Shown here piece by piece: positions 8,190 through 12,716 of a DNA stretch of 12,716 bases (positions are counted from its first letter, which is position 1; every line of letters begins with the position of its first letter). The stretch comes from Lachnospiraceae bacterium (GTDB lineage: Bacteria > Bacillota > Clostridia > Lachnospirales > Lachnospiraceae). Location: assembly GCA_029068665.1 (NCBI GenBank), contig JAIECC010000048.1, positions 1 through 12,716 on the forward strand, read 5' to 3'. The notes under the pieces are model-generated. The model was not told where the DNA came from. It saw only the letters and a list, made by a program, of their open reading frames with translations, and did not search any database. Both the position numbers and the translations under genes were made by a program.

Positions 8190-10394
8190 TTATTTTCCTG
8201 TGGCAGCTTCTTCTTTTGTACTGCTCTTTGATTTTCCAATTTTACTCTTCATATAATACCATAACGGACCGGTAATGCAGATAGAGGAATAGGTACCGCC
8301 AAGAACGCCTACCATTAATGCAAGTGCAAATTCCTTAATCGCCGGAACACCCACAATATATAATGCCAATACCATAACGAAAGTAGTCAGGTTCGTATAG
8401 ATACTTCTTGTAAAGGTCTGGGAAATACTGGTATTTACAATTTCCTTTAAGCTTGCCTTATTCATAACCTTCAGGTTCTCACGAATACGGTCAAAGATAA
8501 TAATCGTTGCATTAATGGAGTAACCTACAATGGTCAGCATACAGGCAATAAACGTATTACCCACTGACAAATGGGCAATGGCATATAAGGTAAACACAAA
8601 CAGTACATCATGAAGCAGGGCTAAAACCGCACTGGCACCAAATCTTACATCCTTAAACCGTAATGCAATATAAATCAACATCAGCAATGTAGCAATCAAT
8701 ACGGAAACAATAGCATCCCGCTGCATTTCGTTACTTACCGTAGAACTAATGTTTTCAATGGAAAAATTCTCAACGGTAAACGCTTCTTTTAATGCCGATT
8801 CCGCATTTTGACGCTGATCCAGACTCAACTGCGGAGTCTTAATCACAATAGAAGTAGAATTCTGTACATTCTGTAATTGTATCTCGGAACCGGCTACCCC
8901 GGTGGCTTCTGTCAGAACCGGAAGAATCTGATCTTCTGCTTCCTGTAAGGTAAAGACCTTATCAAACTCTACTGTCATGGACGTACCCCCCATGAATTCC
9001 ATACTAAAGTTCAATACATGTCCCACATTTTCATTGTTCTTATTAATCGGCAGGAAAACAAAACCTGCAATGATTATCAATGCTGAAAGTATAAAACAAA
9101 TCTTACTGTTCTTAACATAATTCCGAACCTTCCGTTCCTTTATGGTGCCAAATAGCTTTGGCTTGTCAATTCCTAATTCAACAAATGCATTTAACAATAG
9201 CTTCGTAATCACAAGTGCCGTAAACATGGATAAAATAATACCAAGTGCCAGGGTCTGTGCAAAGCCTTTTACGGAACCGGATGCCATGATCCACAGTACT
9301 GCTGCCGCAATCAAGGTCGTAATATTTCCATCCAGAATCGCTGACATGGCCTTCTGAAAACCACCCTTTACAGCCAGCTTTACATTCTTTCCGGCGGTAA
9401 TCTCTTCCTTAATACGCGTAAATATGATGACATTGGCATCTACTGCCATACCAATTGATAAAATAATACCCGCAATACCCGGCAGGGTCAGTGTTACCTC
9501 AAACAAATTCAAGCATAATACCATTAATATAGTGTACCCAATCAAAGAAAGTACGGATACAAAGCCAGGGAAGCGGTAAACAACAATCATGATGACCGCA
9601 ATCACAGCCAAACCGATTAAGCCCGCCAGCAAAGAAGTATGAATGGCATCTTCACCTAATTTCGCACCAACAATATTGGATTGAATTTCCGTTAATTCCA
9701 ATGGAAGCGCACCGATTCGAATGGTGGTGGCAAGATTGTCTGCCGACTCGTAGCTTTCCATGTGATTAATCACACAGCTGCCATCATTAATCACAGTCTG
9801 TACGGTAGGATAACTGATCACTTCTCCATTATATATGATATAAATCGGACGGCCGATGTTAGCGGCAGTTGCATCTGCAAACCGCTCTGCACCTGCCGAA
9901 GATAACTCCAGCTGTACTACATAATCATTGGTGGCACCGGAATTATCAATTCCCGCCTGGGATAATTCTATATCTGCACCGGTCAGAACGGTTTGGTATT
10001 CTTCCCCTGCCCGGAATAAATTGTAATTCTCAGTATCCATGAATTCCAGAGCACCGGGCTTTCCTAACTCTTCCAGAATCTCATTGGCATTCTCCACACC
10101 CGGTATTTCAATGGCAATCCGGTTATCTCCCTGACGATACACCTCGCCTTCCTTGCTGTATCCGTCTACACGCCGCTGGAGACGATATACCGTATCGGCA
10201 ATATCCTCTGCCGTTGCATTTCCATCCTCGATTTCATAAGTAATGCTGACACCGCCTGCCAAATCCAGTCCAAGAGTGATATCCTCTGCCTTACCGGAAC
10301 CCAACAAGCCATATATATCAATATACGCACAGCCTGCTGTTATCAACAGGAACAATACAATAATCAGCACACTTTTTGCTTTTTGATTTTTCAT
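8190..10394 (-). CDS. secDF: Fused protein-export membrane protein SecDF
   Basis: Accessory subunit of the Sec translocase that uses the ion gradient to help pull proteins across the membrane. One 734-residue chain carries SecD (about 1-410) and SecF (about 425-734), as in Bacillus subtilis SecDF. Visible SecD features are an N-terminal membrane segment (about 8-27), LGLDLAGGVSITYEI, GKPGALEFMD and the TM4 motif GMAVDANVIIFTRIKEE with D319. SecF shows MEFMGGTSM and GYSINATIIIFDRIREN, where A629 replaces the usual Asp of GYSINDT; R663 in TRSIYTNLTTF is kept. D319, position 629 and R663 align with the Thermus residues D340, D637 and R671; the spacing 629-663 equals 637-671. The start is the ATG at 10394, overlapping the scfB stop by four bases, with AGGAG-type sites inside scfB. 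An in-frame ATG at 10454 is inside the scfB coding region and would spoil the N-terminal signal, so it is not used. Confidence 0.95.
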   Translation of the reverse strand: MKNQKAKSVLIIVLFLLITAGCAYIDIYGLLGSGKAEDITLGLDLAGGVSITYEIEDGNATAEDIADTVYRLQRRVDGYSKEGEVYRQGDNRIAIEIPGVENANEILEELGKPGALEFMDTENYNLFRAGEEYQTVLTGADIELSQAGIDNSGATNDYVVQLELSSAGAERFADATAANIGRPIYIIYNGEVISYPTVQTVINDGSCVINHMESYESADNLATTIRIGALPLELTEIQSNIVGAKLGEDAIHTSLLAGLIGLAVIAVIMIVVYRFPGFVSVLSLIGYTILMVLCLNLFEVTLTLPGIAGIILSIGMAVDANVIIFTRIKEEITAGKNVKLAVKGGFQKAMSAILDGNITTLIAAAVLWIMASGSVKGFAQTLALGIILSMFTALVITKLLLNAFVELGIDKPKLFGTIKERKVRNYVKNSKICFILSALIIIAGFVFLPINKNNENVGHVLNFSMEFMGGTSMTVEFDKVFTLQEAEDQILPVLTEATGVAGSEIQLQNVQNSTSIVIKTPQLSLDQRQNAESALKEAFTVENFSIENISSTVSNEMQRDAIVSVLIATLLMLIYIALRFKDVRFGASAVLALLHDVLFVFTLYAIAHLSVGNTFIACMLTIVGYSINATIIIFDRIRENLKVMNKASLKEIVNTSISQTFTRSIYTNLTTFVMVLALYIVGVPAIKEFALALMVGVLGGTYSSICITGPLWYYMKSKIGKSKSSTKEEAATGK

Positions 10395-11788
10395 GCTTCC
10401 TTCTTCTCCTTTTCTTCCTTGTCTGCCAAAGCAGCCTTTATCATAATTGCACATTCAATCCGCTTTTTCTGCAATTCACAGCCAATATCATAGGCATCTA
10501 AGATGCTTCCATGAAAATGATAGGAATTTGCGGCACAGCCGCCGCTGCAATAGAATCGTGCAAAACAATTTCTGCATTTTTCCTTCGCGTATACATTGCA
10601 AAGCTTAAATTCATCCCGCACTGCCTCTGCCCGGATGCCATCATATACGTTACCCAGCTTAAATCCTTCCTGTCCTACGAACTGATGACAAGGGTACAAA
10701 TCTCCCCATGGTGTAACTGCCAGATATTCCGTACCGGAACCACAGCCGGACAATCGCTTGGCAACGCATGGTCCCTGCGTCAAATCTATCATAAAGTGAA
10801 AGAAATTGAATCCCTTTCCTTCCTGTTCACGCTTTATTATTTCCTTAGCCAGCTTATCATACTCCTCCATAAGCTGAGGCAGGTCCGCCTCCTGAATGGC
10901 ATAAGGCTCTTCTTTGGGTGCAACCACCGGCTCAACGGAAATCTGCTGAAACCCTAAATCAGCCAGGTGCAGGACATCCTCTGAAAAATCCAGGTTATGA
11001 TGGGTAAAGGTTCCCCGGACATAATAGTTTGTCTGATTTCTTAGTTCTGCAAACCTTTGAAATTTCGGAACAATGACATCATAGGAGCTTTTTCCGTTCC
11101 TAGCGGGTCTCATATAATCATTGACACTTTTCCGCCCGTCAATACTCAGTACCACATTTGCCATTTCTTTATTGGCAAATTCCATAATCTCATCATTTAA
11201 GAGAATTCCATTGGTGGTTAAGGTAAAACGAAACTTTTTATTATGGGGTTCTTCCAGACTTCTGCCATATCGAACCAGCTCCTTTACCACCTCAAAATTC
11301 ATAGTCGGCTCTCCGCCAAAGAAATCTACCTCCAGATTCCTGCGGCTTCCGGAATTCGCCACCAGAAAGTCTAATGCCTGCTTTCCAACTGCAAGACTCA
11401 TCAGGGAACGGTCTCCATGATATTCGCCTTCCTCCGCAAAGCAGTAGCGGCAGCCCAGATTACAATCATGAGCAATATGCAGACACAATGCTTTTACCAC
11501 TGTTTTCCGCTTCTTAAAGTCCATGACGAACTGCTCATATTCATCCTCTGCAAACAGTTCTCCCCGTTCTTTTAATTCTTCAACCTCTTCTAATGTTTCC
11601 CGAAGTTCTTCTTCCGAATACTTAGAGAGCTTGTCCTTTAGGATTTCTAATGTAGTTTCTTTTCTTTGCTCATTATTCTCTTCGTATAATGCAATTACAT
11701 CATAGGTTACATCATCCACCACATGTACTGCACCACTGCATACATCCATGACGATATTATAACCATTATTCTTATACTGGTGAATCAC
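10391..11788 (-). CDS. scfB: SCIFF peptide maturase, radical SAM/SPASM thioether-forming enzyme
   Basis: Radical SAM enzyme of 465 residues that installs thioether crosslinks in the SCIFF peptide encoded just upstream (homologues: CteB, Tte1186). Residues 1-80 look like the peptide-recognition (RRE-like) domain. The SAM cluster motif is C109-x3-C113-x2-C116 (HDCNLGCRYCFAEEGEYHG), followed by VDFFGGEPTMNF (154-165). The SPASM region holds C341, C349, C367 (GDLYPCHQF), C397, then C405-x2-C408-x5-C414-x3-C418 and C437, matching the ligands of two auxiliary 4Fe-4S clusters; none appears missing. The start is GTG at 11786-11788 with AGGAG about eight bases upstream. It lies 85 bases after scfA, with a hairpin between. 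Its TGA stop overlaps the secDF ATG as ATGA. Assignment rests on the adjacent scfA, the cysteine pattern and length; confidence is high. Confidence 0.95.
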   Translation of the reverse strand: MIHQYKNNGYNIVMDVCSGAVHVVDDVTYDVIALYEENNEQRKETTLEILKDKLSKYSEEELRETLEEVEELKERGELFAEDEYEQFVMDFKKRKTVVKALCLHIAHDCNLGCRYCFAEEGEYHGDRSLMSLAVGKQALDFLVANSGSRRNLEVDFFGGEPTMNFEVVKELVRYGRSLEEPHNKKFRFTLTTNGILLNDEIMEFANKEMANVVLSIDGRKSVNDYMRPARNGKSSYDVIVPKFQRFAELRNQTNYYVRGTFTHHNLDFSEDVLHLADLGFQQISVEPVVAPKEEPYAIQEADLPQLMEEYDKLAKEIIKREQEGKGFNFFHFMIDLTQGPCVAKRLSGCGSGTEYLAVTPWGDLYPCHQFVGQEGFKLGNVYDGIRAEAVRDEFKLCNVYAKEKCRNCFARFYCSGGCAANSYHFHGSILDAYDIGCELQKKRIECAIMIKAALADKEEKEKKEA

Positions 11789-11817
11789 TATTTTTTACTC
11801 CTAAATGAAATACATAG

Positions 11818-11848
11818 AAGAGAGGATGACTGAATACAATCCTCTCTT
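11818..11848 (-). terminator. scfA-scfB intercistronic hairpin (attenuator or RNA stabiliser)
   Basis: Perfect ten-base arms AAGAGAGGAT (11818-11827) and ATCCTCTCTT (11839-11848) enclose an 11-base loop, in the 85-base gap between scfA and scfB. On the minus strand the stem is followed by a moderately U-rich stretch, not a clean U-run, so termination would be partial. Such hairpins after RiPP precursor genes often leave more precursor than enzyme mRNA, by attenuation or by blocking 3' decay. That role is inferred. Confidence 0.6.
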
Positions 11849-11873
11849 CCGCTTCCGCTTAATTAAAAATGGA

Positions 11874-12017
11874 TTACCTCTTGTTCTCACAGGTCTGATT
11901 ACCAACCGTACAAGAGGTCTTACAAGCTGACTGGCAAGAGGTCTGACACTCGCCGCAGCCGCCTTTCTCCATTGTATTCTTTAAAGTCTTATTAGTTAAT
12001 GTCTTAACGTGCTTCAT
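11874..12017 (-). CDS. scfA: SCIFF ranthipeptide precursor (six cysteines in forty-five)
   Basis: Ribosomally made peptide precursor of 47 residues, too short for most gene callers. It begins MKHVKTLTNKTLKN (leader-like) and has six cysteines at 21, 24, 28, 32, 36 and 43 (CX2CX3CX3CX3CX6C), the SCIFF family pattern, ending CENKR. C32 and T37 occupy the same positions as the Cys32-Thr37 thioether reported for the Thermoanaerobacter-type homologue, so the same crosslink is expected. The C-x-T-S-C motif occurs twice (24-28 and 32-36), encoded by a repeated AGACCTCTTG. The ATG at 12015-12017 has a strong AAGGAGGA site (12024-12031) six bases upstream, and its own promoter lies just above. The maturase scfB follows. 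SCIFF peptides are reported to act in quorum-type signalling in some Clostridia; the mature form, exporter and protease are not visible here. Confidence 0.96.
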   Translation of the reverse strand: MKHVKTLTNKTLKNTMEKGGCGECQTSCQSACKTSCTVGNQTCENKR

Positions 12018-12051
12018 CGAAAATCCTCCTTCAACTTAAATAACTCCAATG

Positions 12052-12080
12052 AGTATACCATACTTTCCCAAGCCATGCAA
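12052..12080 (-). promoter_or_regulatory. scfA promoter with extended -10
   Basis: On the minus strand a TATACT -10 box (12052-12057) is preceded by TGG, giving an extended -10 (TGnTATACT). A weak -35, TTGCAT (12075-12080), lies exactly 17 bases upstream. The predicted start near 12045 would give a leader of about 28 bases containing the scfA ribosome site. The -35 box touches the edge of the 65-bp inverted repeat, so regulation through that repeat is possible. Confidence 0.6.
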
Positions 12081-12143
12081 GGAAAGATAATCATATATGG
12101 TGTGACTGCTTGCAGGCTAAGCCATATATGGTTATCTTTCCTT
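12079..12143. repeat. 65-bp inverted repeat upstream of the scfA promoter
   Basis: Arms of 22 bases (12079-12100 and 12122-12143) match at 21 positions; the single difference is a T/C change at 12091 against 12131, a U-G wobble if the plus strand is transcribed. The loop is 21 bases. The right arm contains CCATATATGG, itself a perfect 10-base palindrome. The left arm overlaps the -35 box of scfA by two bases. It also has a competing partner: CTTTCC at 12063-12068 can pair with GGAAAG at 12081-12086, and ACCATA (12057-12062) with TATGGT (12096-12101). No U-run follows on the minus strand, so it does not look like a standard terminator. It may be an operator, a cruciform-forming site or part of a MITE-like element. 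Confidence 0.85.
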
Positions 12144-12165
12144 ATAGGGCGCAGCCCTGTATCGA

Positions 12166-12190
12166 GCCGTCAGGCGAGATACGCATGGCG
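12166..12190. repeat. 25-bp structured direct repeat, copy 1
   Basis: Exact copy of the sequence at 12228-12252 (offset 62 bases). The unit can fold: GCCGT pairs with ATGGC and GCG with CGC around an AGATA loop, leaving a CAG bulge. Next to it AGGGC-GCA-GCCCT (12146-12158) forms another small hairpin. The stretch is GC-rich compared with the flanking AT-rich promoter region, suggesting a dispersed extragenic element rather than local sequence. Confidence 0.85.
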
Positions 12191-12227
12191 GGGCACTATC
12201 TCTCCTAGCGAGAAAGCGCACAGCGTG

Positions 12228-12252
12228 GCCGTCAGGCGAGATACGCATGGCG
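12228..12252. repeat. 25-bp structured direct repeat, copy 2
   Basis: Identical to copy 1 over all 25 bases and directly followed by a third partial copy of its core GGCGAGATAC (12249-12258) that ends two bases from the stop codon of the membrane protein gene. The 37 bases between the copies (12191-12227) are themselves partly self-complementary (TCTC/GAGA). The element therefore fills the 3' side of the gap right up to the upstream gene. Confidence 0.85.
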
Positions 12253-12259
12253 AGATACC

Positions 12260-12622
12260 TTAACTCACCATTCCTCCCAGCATTCCGCCGCCCAGGCAAA
12301 GAAGACAAGCTGCCACGTTTGCAGTAGAAATCATATCCAGGCTTACACTCATGATCATGGATACTCCATAAATAATCAGGATATACAATCCTCCCATTAG
12401 CAACCCCCAGAAAAACTTTCGTTCCTTTACCCGCTTTCCGGTGATAAAGCCGCCGATAAAGGAGGCGATCACATAGACTGCCATTATCACAATATTGACA
12501 ATTGTTTCATTCAGATCCCATTTATAGATTACAAATGCCAGCGCCGCAAGGGCAACCCCCGTAAATATGTAGGCCGCTACCAAAGACCTTATGACCTCCA
12601 GTACCTTCATTGATTTTGACAT
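12260..12622 (-). CDS. TIGR04086-like small membrane protein, SCIFF neighbourhood
   Basis: Very hydrophobic protein of 120 residues with four predicted membrane segments, roughly at 10-33, 41-62, 70-92 and 98-118. A basic loop TGKRVKERKF (61-70) between segments two and three suggests that this loop faces the cytoplasm. The fourth segment ends in the glycine-rich CLGGGMLGGMVS. Length, topology and position just upstream of scfA match the clostridial TIGR04086 membrane family, recalled as commonly found beside SCIFF genes; biochemical function is unknown. The ATG at 12620-12622 has AGG seven bases upstream; an in-frame ATG four codons later has no better site. A role in export, immunity or sensing of the SCIFF peptide is possible but unsupported by any catalytic motif. 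The gene is separated from scfA by a 242-base structured region with its own promoter. Confidence 0.85.
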   Translation of the reverse strand: MSKSMKVLEVIRSLVAAYIFTGVALAALAFVIYKWDLNETIVNIVIMAVYVIASFIGGFITGKRVKERKFFWGLLMGGLYILIIYGVSMIMSVSLDMISTANVAACLLCLGGGMLGGMVS

Positions 12623-12668
12623 ACTCCAACCTGCCTTTCCTTTAATCCTTTCCGATTATTCAACCATA

Positions 12669-12696
12669 CTAATAAATATGCAGGAGGTTGTTTCAA
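12669..12696 (-). promoter_or_regulatory. Possible weak promoter for the membrane protein gene
   Basis: On the minus strand TTGAAA (12691-12696, five of six matches to the -35 consensus) is followed after 16 bases by TATTAG (12669-12674, four of six to the -10). The -35 lies inside a hairpin that may end the upstream transcript. The match is modest and the region is AT-rich, so chance is a real alternative. Confidence 0.3.
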
Positions 12697-12708
12697 ATAG
12701 AACAACCT
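12685..12708 (-). terminator. Hairpin at the right edge, possible end of the upstream transcript
   Basis: Eight-base perfect arms AGGTTGTT (12685-12692) and AACAACCT (12701-12708) enclose an 8-base loop. On the minus strand it is followed by an AT-rich but mixed stretch without a U-run. It could mark the end of a gene lying beyond the window or stabilise an mRNA end. Bases 12623-12716 hold no coding sequence. Confidence 0.35.
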
Positions 12709-12716
12709 GAATATCA

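Noticed and set aside
10395..10454. Twenty-residue N-terminal extension of SecDF from the ATG at 10454
   Set aside because: It would lie wholly within scfB and put a charged, cysteine-containing segment before the membrane signal; the ATG at 10394 gives a normal SecD N-terminus and an ATGA overlap.
10511..10957. Plus-strand open frame of 148 codons
   Set aside because: Antisense to the SPASM part of scfB, whose cysteine pattern is fully conserved in the other strand.
12166..12252. Two 25-bp repeats separated by 37 bases, resembling a minimal CRISPR array
   Set aside because: There is only one spacer-like gap, it is itself partly self-complementary, a third partial core follows without a spacer, and no cas gene is near. 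A structured extragenic repeat fits better.
12009..12263. Plus-strand reading frame of 84 codons across the intergenic repeats
   Set aside because: It overlaps scfA's start and promoter, runs through the repeat element in different frames and has no ribosome site or recognisable domain.

Overview
The window looks like a chromosomal segment from an anaerobic Firmicute of class Clostridia, most likely a Lachnospiraceae-type organism. The basis is gene content and order: a SCIFF ranthipeptide precursor with its radical-SAM maturase, a fused SecDF, RecJ, a bifunctional Rel, a glyoxalase-II-like hydrolase, HemZ and HisRS. SCIFF genes are close to a signature of Clostridia. The placement is inferred from families and synteny; no database search was run. 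All real genes lie on the minus strand, so transcription runs from right (12716) to left (1).

Right part (about 10.4-12.7 kb): a TIGR04086-like four-helix membrane protein is followed by a 242-base intergenic region. That region holds two 25-bp direct repeats, a 65-bp near-perfect inverted repeat and a good extended -10 promoter. The promoter drives scfA, a 47-residue six-cysteine peptide. An intercistronic hairpin separates scfA from scfB, the radical-SAM/SPASM thioether-forming maturase, which starts with GTG. The scfB stop overlaps the secDF start by four bases (ATGA).

Middle part (about 3.2-10.4 kb): secDF (a single SecD-SecF fusion), a hairpin, recJ, then rel with its own strong sigma-A-type promoter, and a metallo-beta-lactamase-fold hydrolase 17 bases after rel. 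The apt gene, which lies between recJ and rel in many Firmicutes, is absent here. Left part (1-3.2 kb): hemZ (TTG start), a small HD-GYP protein, and the N-terminal 340 codons of hisS, which runs off the window edge.

The genes read as a mix of housekeeping functions (protein export, DNA repair, stringent response, tRNA charging) wrapped around a ranthipeptide cassette. The most notable points are the scfAB cassette and its structured upstream region, its translational overlap with secDF, the replacement of a normally conserved membrane aspartate by alanine in the SecF half, and a HisRS of the LRYDLT/QCDxD type rather than the usual bacterial LRPEGT type. The SCIFF system itself has been described in other Clostridia; what may be new is the local architecture.
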